Of a stretch of DNA of 64,000 bases, positions 37,193 to 46,565 are shown in pieces. The stretch is from Skermanella sp. TT6 (GTDB taxonomy: Bacteria; Pseudomonadota; Alphaproteobacteria; Azospirillales; Azospirillaceae). The stretch covers positions 2,949,501-3,013,500 of the forward strand of contig NZ_CP067420.1 in the NCBI RefSeq assembly GCF_016653635.2, read 5' to 3'. The notes under the pieces are model-generated. The model ran no database searches. It was not told the DNA's origin and saw nothing but the letters and a program-made list of their open reading frames with translations. Made by a program: the position numbers and the translations under genes. How positions within the stretch are numbered: the first letter of the stretch is position 1; every line of letters begins with the position of its first letter.

Positions 37193-38380
37193 GTGCATTC
37201 AGCCATGCCCTCCACGCCGCCCACCAACCTGTCGTTGGCCGACGTCGCGCGTCTGATGGATCAGCCCTCGGTCGCCAACCGCATCGATACCGCCGGCAAG
37301 GTGGCCGAACATATCCGCCAGGGCGGGCTTTCCGGATCGGCCGCCGAGATGGCGACCGAGATCCTGATGCACTTCGCCCGGGATGCCGAGATCGCCGTCC
37401 GTCAAGCGGTCGCCTGGCAGTTCCGCAACAACGACCGCCTGCCGGAATCCCTGGCGATCCGCCTGGCGGAGGACGTGGCGGAAGTGGCGGCGCCGGTGCT
37501 GAGCCACCATGCCGGTTTCGAGGACGCGTTCCTGACCACCCTGATCGGCAAGGGCGACCAGCGGAAGATGGAGGCGATCGCCGGACGCCCGCGCGTCTCC
37601 ACCGTGGTCTCCGACGCCCTGATCGACGCCGGCGACGTGGCGGTCGTGTCGTGCCTACTGGCCAATTCGGGCGCCGAGATCGCGCCGGAGGGGTTCGGCC
37701 GCATCGTGGACCGGCACGGCGACCACCAGTCGGTGGCGACGATGGTCGCCCAGCATCCGATGCTGCCGGCGCCCGTCGCCTGGAAGCTTCTGGGCCGGGT
37801 CTCGGCCGCCGTGATGCGCGATCTCGCCAAGCGCCACAAGATTCCCGACATGGTGCTCGAGCGTTGCATCACCCGCGGCCGGGAAGCAGCCATGATGATG
37901 ATGATCCGGCCCATGCTGGCCGACGGCGCGCATCTCCGGGGTTTCCTTGAGCAGATGCACTGGCAGCGCCAGCTGACCACCGACCTGCTGTTCCGCATGT
38001 TGTGCGCCGGCGACCTGGAAGCCTTCATCACCGGGATGGCCGTCCGCTGCGGCGTCACGCGCGAGGCCGCTGCCGTCATGGTGATGGACGAGCGTCCCGC
38101 GGGACTGAGGGCCGCGTTCGACCAAGCCGGCATGAAGGCCTGGCTGATGGAGCCGTTCCGCATCGCCCTGGGCGTCGCGCGGCGCTGGCCGCGGACGATG
38201 CTGGCCAGCCGGCGCCGCGATTTCCAGATCGAGGTGCTGGCCCGCGTCTTCGCCGAGTGCGCCGACACGGAGGAACGCGACGTCAGCGACCTGATCCTCC
38301 AGGTCTTCGACCTGCGGGGCGACCGCTCCGTCGCAGAGGCGCGCGACCGGCTCAACCTTCCGTCGCCCGGCATCCGCTAA
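37193..38380 (+). CDS. DUF2336 domain protein
   Basis: 395 aa, helical, no signal or membrane segment. The whole chain matches the DUF2336 family typical of Alphaproteobacteria (LARLMDQPSVANRIDTAGKVAE-like start, then HEAT-like helices). It begins with LSLADVARLMDQP and contains EIAVRQAVAWQFRNND. These proteins may act as signalling adaptors; function is unknown. The GTG at 37193 has GAAGGA 6 nt upstream, so it is preferred over the ATG at 37205. It is followed 66 bp later by the degenerate ExeA-like gene. Confidence 0.82.
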   Translation: MHSAMPSTPPTNLSLADVARLMDQPSVANRIDTAGKVAEHIRQGGLSGSAAEMATEILMHFARDAEIAVRQAVAWQFRNNDRLPESLAIRLAEDVAEVAAPVLSHHAGFEDAFLTTLIGKGDQRKMEAIAGRPRVSTVVSDALIDAGDVAVVSCLLANSGAEIAPEGFGRIVDRHGDHQSVATMVAQHPMLPAPVAWKLLGRVSAAVMRDLAKRHKIPDMVLERCITRGREAAMMMMIRPMLADGAHLRGFLEQMHWQRQLTTDLLFRMLCAGDLEAFITGMAVRCGVTREAAAVMVMDERPAGLRAAFDQAGMKAWLMEPFRIALGVARRWPRTMLASRRRDFQIEVLARVFAECADTEERDVSDLILQVFDLRGDRSVAEARDRLNLPSPGIR

Positions 38381-38446
38381 CCCGATCCATAGCGGTAATA
38401 CGGCCTTGTCATTCCGTTCGGGCGGACGGGTGGGTAATAAAGCCGG

Positions 38447-39892
38447 ATGACGAGCCCACGACCCGAAGCGCTCCCTGGCGAGCGAGCGATGACGAGCGGC
38501 ATACGAATCATTCCCCAGAACGTCGCCCCGACTCCGGAACCCGCTCCCGATCCGCTCAAGGAACGGGAAGCGGCGTTCAATGCCGTCCTGATGGCGGTGA
38601 TGGCGGGCCGGCGCGTCATGGTCCTGTCCGACGGTCATCCGGATGCCGGCAGGACCCTGGGGCGCCGCATGGCCGGCCACATGGACTCGTCCTGCGGACT
38701 GGGACTGGTGGCGACCGCCCGCCGCGGCGCCACCGTGGAGGACCTGCTCGTACAGGTATCCGCCGACCTGGGAGCCGGGGGTTCCGACGACCTGGAACGG
38801 CTGGCCCTCGCGCTGGAGCGCGGGCTCGAAGCCGCCGGTTCCGGCCTGCTGGTCGTCCTCGATGCCCATCTGCTCGATGCCGGCACGATAGCCGACCTGT
38901 TCGAACTGTCCGGGAGCGACACCGACGACGGCCTCTACATGCAGGTCCTGCTGACCGGAAGCCCGGCGCTGGACCGGCTGTTCGACCGGCCGGCCCTGGC
39001 GGGTGCCGCCCGCCAGGTCGCGAGCGCCCGCTGGAGCATCGGGCAGGCCGCGCCAGAGCCCGATCCCGTCCCGGAAGCCCCTCCCGATATCCCGCCGCCC
39101 GCTCCCGCAGCCGCCCGGCCCGCTTCGCCCGCGGAGCCCCGGCCGCGGGTCAGGAATGCGGCCCCGCCAGCTATGGCATCGCGCCCGGCCGAGCTGCGGC
39201 GCCGCAGCCGGCCGGTGACGGAGGAAGCTGCCGCGCGGCCCGCTTCCCGGCCCGTCCCGCTGCATCTGCTCGAATCCGACCCCGAACCGGCGCGTACCGG
39301 CCGGCGGGGATTGCGGTGGGCTTTCGCCGGGCTGCTGGTCCTGCTGGCGTTCGGCGCCGGTTTCGTGACCAACGCCCTGTGGCCGGCGGCTCCCCGCACC
39401 ACGGCCGAGCTGCTCGACGGCGACGGACGATCGGCTCTGACCGCCGGGCTGCCGTCTCCGCCGGCGGCGCGGGCGATCCAGTTGCCGGAACCCGAAAGGC
39501 TGCCGGCCGAGCCCGCGCCGCCGCCCGCGGCGGTCGCGCTTCCGCCCGAATGGGAGCAGCCGGCCGATCGGAATCCGCAGCAGCCCTCGCAGCCCCGGAG
39601 CGCGGCATCCCAGCAGCAGGCGCCGCAACGGCCTGCGGTGTCCGCAGCGCCGGCCCCCATCGACGAGCGCCCCGTCGTGGCGCCCCCCGTCCGGCTGGCG
39701 CCGCAGCCCCAGCCGTCCGAACCGGCTCCGCGCCGGCAGGTCGCCCAGGAACCCGCCTCCCCCCGCGACGTCTGCGCCGAAGGGGCGGGTGGCCGCGCGG
39801 CTCCCGACGCGTCCCTGTCCGGCTTCGCCCAGGGGTTCATGTCCGACCTGAGGAGCCTCGGCCGCTGCCTCGGCAGCCTTGCCCAGCCGTAA
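38447..39892 (+). CDS. Degenerate ExeA/GspA-like AAA protein with membrane helix and Pro-rich tail
   Basis: 481 aa; I do not recognise it as a named protein. Residues about 35-200 look like an ExeA/GspA-type AAA domain that has lost catalysis. The Walker A equivalent is SDGHPDAGRTLG, with R69 instead of Lys. The Walker B equivalent is LLVVLDAHLL, where the usual D-E is L-D. VLLTGSPALDRLFDRPAL matches the ExeA sensor region. Pro/Ala linker about 200-280, one membrane helix 289-311, then a Pro-rich periplasmic tail to a Cys-containing C-terminus (GRCLGSLAQ). Start 38447 has a weak SD; 38489 is possible. No other secretion genes adjoin. Confidence 0.7.
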   Translation: MTSPRPEALPGERAMTSGIRIIPQNVAPTPEPAPDPLKEREAAFNAVLMAVMAGRRVMVLSDGHPDAGRTLGRRMAGHMDSSCGLGLVATARRGATVEDLLVQVSADLGAGGSDDLERLALALERGLEAAGSGLLVVLDAHLLDAGTIADLFELSGSDTDDGLYMQVLLTGSPALDRLFDRPALAGAARQVASARWSIGQAAPEPDPVPEAPPDIPPPAPAAARPASPAEPRPRVRNAAPPAMASRPAELRRRSRPVTEEAAARPASRPVPLHLLESDPEPARTGRRGLRWAFAGLLVLLAFGAGFVTNALWPAAPRTTAELLDGDGRSALTAGLPSPPAARAIQLPEPERLPAEPAPPPAAVALPPEWEQPADRNPQQPSQPRSAASQQQAPQRPAVSAAPAPIDERPVVAPPVRLAPQPQPSEPAPRRQVAQEPASPRDVCAEGAGGRAAPDASLSGFAQGFMSDLRSLGRCLGSLAQP

Positions 39893-39916
39893 CGGCCGGG
39901 CGGCGTACCGCGGCTT

Positions 39917-40702
39917 CTACCGGCCGCGGAACACCGGCTTGCGCTTCTCCATGAAGGCGCGCCTGCCCTCGACATAGTCCTCGCTGGCGAAGCAGCCGCG
40001 CACCAGCCGCTCGCACATCCCGTGGTCGGGCTCCCCCTCGGGCTTTCCCAGTTCCTCGACCATCAGCTTGACCGAGCGCACGGTGAGCGGCGCATTGTCG
40101 GCGATGGTGGCGCAGGTCTCCGCAATGACGCCGTCCAACTCCCCGGCCGGAACCATCCGGTTGATCAGGCCGATCCGCATCGCCTCCTCCGCCGGAAAGC
40201 GCCGGGCGGTGAAGAAGATCTCCTTCGCGAAGGCCGGGCCGACCAGGTCGTGCAGGCGCTTGACCCCGCTGAACCGGTAGCCCAGCCCCAGCCGCCCGGC
40301 CGGAATGGAGAAGGTCGAGCCTTCCGCCGCGATGCGGAGATCGCAGCTGATCGCCACCCCCAGGCCGCCGCCGATGCAATAGCCCCGGATCATGGCGATG
40401 GTCGGCTTCGCCACCGTCTGGAGCGCCCGCATCGCCCCCTCGGCCAGATCCTCGTAAGCCAGCACGGCCTCTTCCGAGGAGCGCATCTCCTCGAACTCGG
40501 AGATGTCGGCGCCGGAGATGAAGGCCTTCTCGCCCGCACCGCGCAGCACGATCACCTTGACCTCGTCGTCGGCCTCGAACCGGGCCAGCGCGTCCGGCAG
40601 GGCCTGCCACATCTCGACCTTCAGGGCGTTGTGGCGTTCCGGATTCGAAAAGGTGATCCAGCCGATCGGTCCCTGCCGTTCGACGATCAAGCGGTCGGTC
40701 AT
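39917..40702 (-). CDS. Enoyl-CoA hydratase/isomerase family protein
   Basis: 261 aa crotonase-fold protein. The CoA/oxyanion loops are FISGADISEF and RGYCIGGGLGVAISCDLRIA; the C-terminal block YVEGRRAFMEKRKPVFRGR is typical. It begins MTDRLIVERQGPIGWITFSNPERHNAL. The second catalytic Glu cannot be placed with confidence (the loop reads GRLGLGYRFSGVKRL), so activity may differ from hydration. Single gene, no fatty-acid neighbours. Start 40702 has GGGGAAACGC upstream. Confidence 0.9.
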   Translation of the reverse strand: MTDRLIVERQGPIGWITFSNPERHNALKVEMWQALPDALARFEADDEVKVIVLRGAGEKAFISGADISEFEEMRSSEEAVLAYEDLAEGAMRALQTVAKPTIAMIRGYCIGGGLGVAISCDLRIAAEGSTFSIPAGRLGLGYRFSGVKRLHDLVGPAFAKEIFFTARRFPAEEAMRIGLINRMVPAGELDGVIAETCATIADNAPLTVRSVKLMVEELGKPEGEPDHGMCERLVRGCFASEDYVEGRRAFMEKRKPVFRGR

Positions 40703-40756
40703 GCGTTTCCCCTGGAATGCGGTCTGTAAGCCGGTCTGGTCGGGACGAACTTACAG

Positions 40757-41542
40757 TCAGACCACGTCGAGCGCCACGAGGGCCTTGGCGAAATCGGCCG
40801 CGAAATCCTCCCCCTTGCGGACCACCAGGATGCCGCCGCCCTGGCGCCTCAACCGGGCGCCGACCGGTTCGGCGTCCAGCTTGGAAGCGACCACGATCAG
40901 GGGGATCGACTGGGTCATCTCGCAGACGCGGATCATGCGGGCGACGTCGACGCCGTCCAGGATATCGATGATGTTGCTGATCAGGATCAGGTCGGGACGG
41001 GTCCGGATGGCGCTTTCGATGCCCTGGAACGAATTGGACAGCGCCACCAGGCGGAAGCCGGTCGCCCTGATCTCCGGTTCCATCAGGCGGAGCTGGATGT
41101 TGCGCGGGCCGATGAACAGGACGGTCTTCTGGGCGGCCGTGCGGCGCAGCGCCGGCGAGGGATGGAAGTCCGGCAGCGACTTCAGGACCCGCCGTCCCTC
41201 ATCGCTCCCGGGATCGCGCCGGGACTCGACGATGCGCGCGATCGCCTGGACATGCTCCAGGATGCCCTCGACCGCCGACTCCCGGAAATTGCCGGTCGCG
41301 ATGATGTAGTCTTCGAGGTGGTGGGCGATCAGTGCGATGGTAGGAAAGCCGAAGCTGGCGGCGGCACCCTTGATGCTGTGGACATGCCGCAACAGTTCGA
41401 ACGAGTCCGGCTTTACCTCCGTCTCCCTGGAGAAACGGACCACCATCTCCTCGACGGTGCCCAACCTTTCGATGACGTCGTCGATAAAGAAGGGCAGTAG
41501 TTCAGCAACCAGATCAGCATCAATGGTATGGTCGCTCGCCAT
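40757..41542 (-). CDS. Hpt phosphotransfer protein with C-terminal pseudo-receiver
   Basis: 261 aa. Residues about 1-115 form an Hpt domain with the phospho-accepting H55 in HVHSIKGAAASFGF. Residues about 138-258 resemble a CheY receiver (VLFIGPRNIQLRLMEPEIRATG, PDLILISNIIDILDGVDVARMI), but the acidic pocket is GPR instead of DD and the phospho-Asp is replaced by S189. The protein should accept phosphate on H55 but not on the receiver. No kinase or response regulator adjoins. It is divergent from the HerA-like ATPase gene. Confidence 0.82.
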   Translation of the reverse strand: MASDHTIDADLVAELLPFFIDDVIERLGTVEEMVVRFSRETEVKPDSFELLRHVHSIKGAAASFGFPTIALIAHHLEDYIIATGNFRESAVEGILEHVQAIARIVESRRDPGSDEGRRVLKSLPDFHPSPALRRTAAQKTVLFIGPRNIQLRLMEPEIRATGFRLVALSNSFQGIESAIRTRPDLILISNIIDILDGVDVARMIRVCEMTQSIPLIVVASKLDAEPVGARLRRQGGGILVVRKGEDFAADFAKALVALDVV

Positions 41543-41579
41543 CGTTGGCCCCGAAGAACAATATCCCTACACTATACAG

Positions 41580-41601
41580 CGCTGCCTTTCCGAAGGCAGC
41601 G
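41580..41601. promoter_or_regulatory. Perfect inverted repeat in a divergent promoter region
   Basis: CGCTGCCTT (41580-41588) and AAGGCAGCG (41593-41601) form a 9-bp perfect inverted repeat around TCCG, in the 234-bp region between the divergent Hpt and HerA-like genes. It is 38 bp upstream of the Hpt start. It could be an operator or a leader hairpin. The remaining region is AT-richer but shows no clear promoter. Confidence 0.45.
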
Positions 41602-41776
41602 GCATCCTGGAGACGTATTAAAATGCCGCACCGGCGGCCTTGGCTCCGATCATGCTTTAAGTTTGTTTACGAATTTACTTGCGCCCCCGAAAGCCGCGCA
41701 CCGTTTTGCGCCGGCGGGATTCTACGCTATAGGAGGGCTGGCGGGTGACGCAGCGTAGCGGAGAGGTTCGGGTTTA

Positions 41777-43303
41777 ATGAATGTCAGCATCGACATGGGT
41801 TCGACGCAGGGAGGCTCGCCGGCGACGCTGAATCTGGAGGAACTGCTGGCGACCAGGCTGCTGGTCCAGGGCAACTCCGGGTCCGGCAAGTCGCACCTCC
41901 TGCGCCGCCTGGTCGAACAGAGCGCCGCCTGGGTCCAGCAGGCGATCCTCGACCCCGAAGGGGATTTCGTGACCCTGGCCGAGCGGTTCGGCCATGTGGT
42001 GGTCGACGCCTCGGCCCATTCCGAAGGGCAGCTCCAGCGGATCGCGGCGCGGGTGCGCGAGCATCGCGTGTCGGTCGTGGTCAACCTGGAAGGTCTCGAC
42101 GTCGAGCTTCAGATGCGCCACGCCGCGGCGTTCCTGGGCGGGCTGTTCGATGCCGACCGGGATTTCTGGTACCCGATGCTGGTCGTGGTGGACGAGGCCC
42201 AGATGTTCGCCCCCGCCGCCGCCGGCGAAGTCGCGGACGAGGCGCGCAAGGTGTCGCTGGGCGCCATGACCAACCTGATGTGCCGCGGTCGCAAGCGCGG
42301 GCTGGCCGGAGTCATCGCGACCCAGCGGCTGGCGAAGCTTGCCAAGAACGTCGCGGCGGAAGCCTCCAACTTCCTGATGGGCCGCACCTTCCTGGACATC
42401 GACATGGCCCGCGCCGCCGACCTGCTCGGCATGGAGCGCCGGCAGGCCGAGATGTTCCGCGACCTGGAGCGGGGCCATTTCATAGCCCTGGGGCCGGCCC
42501 TGTCCCGGCGCCCGCTGCCGCTCCGGATCGGCACGGTCGAGACCACCGGAAGGACCGGCAGCCCCAAGCTGACGCCGCTGCCCTCGACCGCGCCGGAGGA
42601 TGCCCGGGACCTGATCCTCCAGCCCGGGGAGCCCGAGCCGCCACCCCGCCCGGTCACCCGCCGGCCGGCCCCGGCTGCCGCCCCCAACATGGACATCCTG
42701 TTCCAGCTCGCCCAGTCGCGGCCCGTCCTGACGCCGCCGCCCGAGGAGGCGGAGGAGCAGGGGCCGGAGATCGACCGCGAGCCTGTTCTGGACGACATCC
42801 TGCGCAAGATCCTGGCCGACCCGGAAGCGGCCTTCCGCTCGGTCGCGGTGCTGTACCAGGACTTCCTGGTCCGCTGCCGGATCCACAAGGTCCCCGGCGC
42901 ACCCCTGGACCTCGCCGCCTTCAAGCGGCGCCTGTCCGCCGCCCGGGCCGGCGTCGGCGAGCAGACCGCCGACGGTCCCGAGTGGGAGCAGGCGTCCGCC
43001 ATAGCCGCCGACCTGCCGGAAGACATCCAGGGCGTCTTCCTGCTGATCGCCCGCGCCGCGATCGAGCGCGCCCCCTGCCCGTCCGACGCCGAACTGGCCC
43101 GCGCGGTCGGCAGCCGGTCGCCCGGCCGCGCCCGCCGCCTGCTGACCTACATGGACCAGCGCGGCTTCGTGGTCAGCCGGAACGACGGCGCCGGCAACCG
43201 CATCATCGCCCTGCCCGGCCTGGGCTGGGAAACCGCGCCCGGCGACCCCAACGCTTCCGACGACGCGGCGGCTCCGCAGGGCGGCCTGTTCGACGTGGCA
43301 TAA
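41777..43303 (+). CDS. HerA-like / DUF87 ATPase with winged-helix-like C-terminus
   Basis: 508 aa. The N-terminal FtsK-HerA-type ATPase domain (about 20-260) has Walker A GNSGSGKS (32-39), Walker B MLVVVDEAQMFAP, and the arginine-finger-like RGRKRGLAGVIATQR. A Pro-rich linker follows (about 290-340), then a C-terminal region with ERAPCPSDAELARAVGSRSP and YMDQRGFVVS that resembles a winged helix. The family moves along DNA. There is no NurA nuclease or Sir2 partner nearby, so a defence role is not supported. Role unknown. Confidence 0.8.
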   Translation: MNVSIDMGSTQGGSPATLNLEELLATRLLVQGNSGSGKSHLLRRLVEQSAAWVQQAILDPEGDFVTLAERFGHVVVDASAHSEGQLQRIAARVREHRVSVVVNLEGLDVELQMRHAAAFLGGLFDADRDFWYPMLVVVDEAQMFAPAAAGEVADEARKVSLGAMTNLMCRGRKRGLAGVIATQRLAKLAKNVAAEASNFLMGRTFLDIDMARAADLLGMERRQAEMFRDLERGHFIALGPALSRRPLPLRIGTVETTGRTGSPKLTPLPSTAPEDARDLILQPGEPEPPPRPVTRRPAPAAAPNMDILFQLAQSRPVLTPPPEEAEEQGPEIDREPVLDDILRKILADPEAAFRSVAVLYQDFLVRCRIHKVPGAPLDLAAFKRRLSAARAGVGEQTADGPEWEQASAIAADLPEDIQGVFLLIARAAIERAPCPSDAELARAVGSRSPGRARRLLTYMDQRGFVVSRNDGAGNRIIALPGLGWETAPGDPNASDDAAAPQGGLFDVA

Positions 43304-43329
43304 GGGACGCCGCCCCTCCGCACCGGTCC

Positions 43330-45273
43330 CTACCCCTCGAGCCGCGCCGGGGAGACCAGTCCGTAGCGATTGATCTTCCGGTGCAGGGTCGAGCGGCTGA
43401 TATGCAGCTCGTCGGCGGCGCGGGTCACGCACCACTGGTGCCGGCGCAGCACCGACAGCAGGATACCGGCCTCGCCGGACGGCAGCGGGTCCGGCGGCGT
43501 CGGTGCCGCCGCGGGCCTGGTCACCTCCGCGGGAAGGTCGTCAAGCCGGATCACCCCGCCCTCCGACAGGGCGGAGGCCACCCGCATCACGTTCTGGAGC
43601 TGGCGGATATTGCCCGGCCACCGGCAGGCCAGCAGGGCCGACAGCGCCGGCGGATCGATGCGGGCCGGCGCCGCCAGCGCGCGGATCAGGTCGGCCTTGT
43701 CGGACCGCTCGCGCAGCGACCGAAGTGTCAGCGACAGCCCGTTCAGCCTGTAATACAGGTCCTCCCGGAACCGCCCGTCGGCGACCAGCCGCTCCAGATC
43801 CTGGTGGGTCGCGCAGATGACGCTGAGATCCACCGAGATCGGCCGGTCATGGCCCAGCGGCAGGATCTCCCGCTCGGCCAGCACCCGCAGCAGCCGGGTC
43901 TGAGCCCCAAGCGGCATGTCGCCGATCTCGTCCAGGAACAGCGTGCCGCCGTCCGCCAGCTGGACCTTGCCGCGCACGCCGCCGCGCCGCGCGCCGGTGA
44001 AGGCGCCCTCCACATAGCCGAACAGCTCGCTCTCGATCAGGCTTTCCGGGATCGCGGCGCAGTTGATCCCGACGAACGGCCGGGCGGCGCGGGCGCTCGC
44101 CTGGTGGATCGCCCGGGCGACCGCCTCCTTTCCGGTGCCGGTCTCGCCAAGGATCATGATGCCGATCCCCTTGTCCAGCACCCGCCGGATGCGCTGGACG
44201 TTGCCCGCCATACCCGGATCGTTGCCGGCCAACCGGTCCAGGTCGAGCGGTCCCGGATCCCGTCCCCTGGACGGACCGGCCGGAGCCTGCTGCCGCGGCC
44301 GCTCGCCCACCGGCGATCCCCGCAGGAGGCGGCCGGTCGGCGGGCGCAGCGTCGCGTACCAGGTGGCGCCGGTCGCCAGACAGCGCAGCGGCTGGGGAAT
44401 GCCGGTGCGCTGGCGCCCGATCAGCGCCTCCATGGTGATGCCGAACAACTCGTAGACGCTCCTGCCCAGCAGCGGCTCGGCATCCCCCGTGAAGTCCGCC
44501 CGCAACGCCGTCTGGTTGGCGCCCAGGATGGTGCCCCCGCCGTCCACCGCCAGCAGCCCGTCGATCACCAGGTCCGCCAGCTCGCGGCCGGCGCTGAGTC
44601 CGACCACCCAGTGCCGCCGCGACCGCGCCAGGAAATACCCGTCCTCCATCAGCCGGGCGGACCGCTTGACCAGTTCCAGCGCCAGCATCTGGCTGCGCCG
44701 GTCCGCGGGGGCGGTCATGTTGGAGACGTCCAGCACGCCCAGCATCTGGCCCGAGGGGTCGAAGATCGGCGCCACGGTGCAGGTGAGACTGGTGTGCCGG
44801 GTGCGGAAATGCTCCTGCCGGTGGACGGTCAGCGGCTCGCGCGTGGCGATGCAGGTCCCGACGCCGTTGGTGCCCTCCTGCGCCTCCGACCAGATGGAGC
44901 CGAGATAGAGGCCGGCCTGCTTCAGCTCCTGCTCGAAGCTGGCATGGCCCAGGTAATCGACCGCGATGCCGTTCGCATCGGTCAGCATGACGACATAGTC
45001 GGACCCGGCGACCTGCGCGTAGAGGCGGCGCAGCTCGGCGGTGGCGATGCCGATGAATTCCTCCATCGGCTCGCGGAACCCGCCCAGCTCCGACTGGGTC
45101 AGGACGACCGGGCGCCCCGGCCGGGCCGGATCGAGCTGGTGATTGTTGAGGCAGCGCGCCCAGGACCGCCGGATCAGGTCGGGCGGCTCGACCTTCGCAC
45201 CCGCCGCCGCTCCCGTGACGCTGGACAGTATGAGATCGACGTGCTCCCGCTCTGGCGCATGGAGACGGACCAT
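43330..45273 (-). CDS. acoR: Sigma-54-dependent activator of the acetoin operon (AcoR family)
   Basis: 647 aa. Order: N-terminal GAF-like sensor (about 75-210; DANGIAVDYLG, GTNGVGTCIATREPLTV), PAS-like segment (about 235-310), AAA+ domain with Walker A GETGTGKE (376-383) and the sigma-54 contact loop GAFTGA (423-428), and C-terminal Fis-type HTH (WCVTRAADELHISRSTLHRKI). All activator motifs are intact. Start 45273 has GGGAGG 6 nt upstream. It is the last gene after acoABC and should act at the sigma-54 promoter and tandem operators before acoA. Confidence 0.93.
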   Translation of the reverse strand: MVRLHAPEREHVDLILSSVTGAAAGAKVEPPDLIRRSWARCLNNHQLDPARPGRPVVLTQSELGGFREPMEEFIGIATAELRRLYAQVAGSDYVVMLTDANGIAVDYLGHASFEQELKQAGLYLGSIWSEAQEGTNGVGTCIATREPLTVHRQEHFRTRHTSLTCTVAPIFDPSGQMLGVLDVSNMTAPADRRSQMLALELVKRSARLMEDGYFLARSRRHWVVGLSAGRELADLVIDGLLAVDGGGTILGANQTALRADFTGDAEPLLGRSVYELFGITMEALIGRQRTGIPQPLRCLATGATWYATLRPPTGRLLRGSPVGERPRQQAPAGPSRGRDPGPLDLDRLAGNDPGMAGNVQRIRRVLDKGIGIMILGETGTGKEAVARAIHQASARAARPFVGINCAAIPESLIESELFGYVEGAFTGARRGGVRGKVQLADGGTLFLDEIGDMPLGAQTRLLRVLAEREILPLGHDRPISVDLSVICATHQDLERLVADGRFREDLYYRLNGLSLTLRSLRERSDKADLIRALAAPARIDPPALSALLACRWPGNIRQLQNVMRVASALSEGGVIRLDDLPAEVTRPAAAPTPPDPLPSGEAGILLSVLRRHQWCVTRAADELHISRSTLHRKINRYGLVSPARLEG

Positions 45274-45360
45274 TGCCTTCCTCCCATCATGCCGACGTTG
45301 GATCGCCGTTATCAATCGAGTGTAGCACCGGCCCGCCGCCAGCGGAATCGGCAGACTCCG

Positions 45361-46491
45361 CTACGCCGTGGTCATAAAGTCGGACATCAGCCGGTTGAAC
45401 TCCCCGGCCTTCTCCATGTGGACCATGTGACCGGCCCCGTCGAGGACATGGCGCCGGGCCTCGCCGACCGCCTCGGCGTGCCGGGCCGGGATGATCCGGT
45501 CCACGGCTCCCCACACCGCCTGGACCGGCGCCGTCACCTGCCCCAGCCTGCCGGCCAGGACATGGGCCTGCCGTCCGCCCGCGAAGGCCGCGTCGGCGAT
45601 CGACCGGAGCGCGCCACCGACCCCGTCCAGCCGCTTGTACTTCAGCAGTTCCTCGACCATGTCGCGGCTGACCAGCGACGGGTCGGCGAACAGCATCTCG
45701 AGGACCGACTTCATCTCCTTTCGCCGCTCGGCGGCGATGAAGCCCTCGATATAGTCCAGGTTGACCTCCTCGCCGAGGCCGGCGGAGCAGACCAGGGTGA
45801 CCGAGGCGACCCGCGAAGGCTCCTCCGCCGCCAGGTGCAGCGCCACGGCGCCGCCCATGGAATGCCCGGCCAAGTGCGTCCGCTGGATGCCGAGCGCGTT
45901 CAGGAAGTCCCGCACCACGCCCGCCAGTTCCGGCACGCCGCCCCGGCCCCCGCTCTTCTCCGACCCGCCGTGCCCCGGCAGGTCCAGCGCATAGACGGGA
46001 CGGTCCTCCGCCAGCGCCGGCTGGTTGAACTGCCAATTGTTCAGGTCGCCGCCGAACCCGTGGATCAGCACCAGGGGCGCCGCCCCGTCCGCACCTTCGC
46101 CCATCATCAGGTACCGCAGCCGCCGCCCGCCGGCCTCGACGAACCGCGGCTCCGGCCCCGACGCCTCGCCGGCTTCCGCGGCCTCCACCGCGAACTCCTC
46201 CTGGAAGCGCGCGACGAAGGCATCGATGTCGGCGTCGGGCACAGCCGGGTCGGCGACCACCCCCAGCAGGGCTCCGACCGGAACCGTCTGCCCGGCCTCG
46301 ACGGTACGGCGGCGCAGGGTGCCGGCGATCGGGGATTCATAGACGTTGGTGATCTTGGTCGTCTCGATCTCCAGGATCTCGTCCCCCTCCCCGACGGTGG
46401 CGCCTTCCTCGGCCAGCCACGCCGTGACGGCACCCTCGGTCATCGCCAGGCCCCATTTGGGCATGGCCAGGGCCTTGATCTCGTTTGTCAT
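45361..46491 (-). CDS. acoC: Acetoin dehydrogenase E2: lipoyl domain fused to alpha/beta hydrolase (AcoC)
   Basis: 376 aa. The N-terminal lipoyl domain (about 1-85) has the lipoylated Lys in EIETTKITN. The C-terminal domain is an alpha/beta hydrolase fold (VLIHGFGGDLNNWQFNQPAL, nucleophile elbow AGHSMGGAVAL, late GAGHMVHMEKAGEF). This architecture is AcoC: it takes the acetyl group formed from acetoin by E1 and transfers it to CoA. It follows acoB by 75 bp. No AcoL-type E3 is in the window, so a shared lipoamide dehydrogenase is likely used. Confidence 0.94.
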   Translation of the reverse strand: MTNEIKALAMPKWGLAMTEGAVTAWLAEEGATVGEGDEILEIETTKITNVYESPIAGTLRRRTVEAGQTVPVGALLGVVADPAVPDADIDAFVARFQEEFAVEAAEAGEASGPEPRFVEAGGRRLRYLMMGEGADGAAPLVLIHGFGGDLNNWQFNQPALAEDRPVYALDLPGHGGSEKSGGRGGVPELAGVVRDFLNALGIQRTHLAGHSMGGAVALHLAAEEPSRVASVTLVCSAGLGEEVNLDYIEGFIAAERRKEMKSVLEMLFADPSLVSRDMVEELLKYKRLDGVGGALRSIADAAFAGGRQAHVLAGRLGQVTAPVQAVWGAVDRIIPARHAEAVGEARRHVLDGAGHMVHMEKAGEFNRLMSDFMTTA

Positions 46492-46565
46492 CGACTGAAG
46501 TCCTCATTGCAGGCAAACACCGCCGGCCGGCGCGGAATCCCGCCGGCCGGCTCCATACCTTCCGG

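Noticed and set aside
41777-43303. HerA-like ATPase as part of an antiphage or DNA-repair island
   Set aside because: No NurA, Sir2, nuclease or restriction partner lies nearby; neighbours are signalling and metabolic genes.
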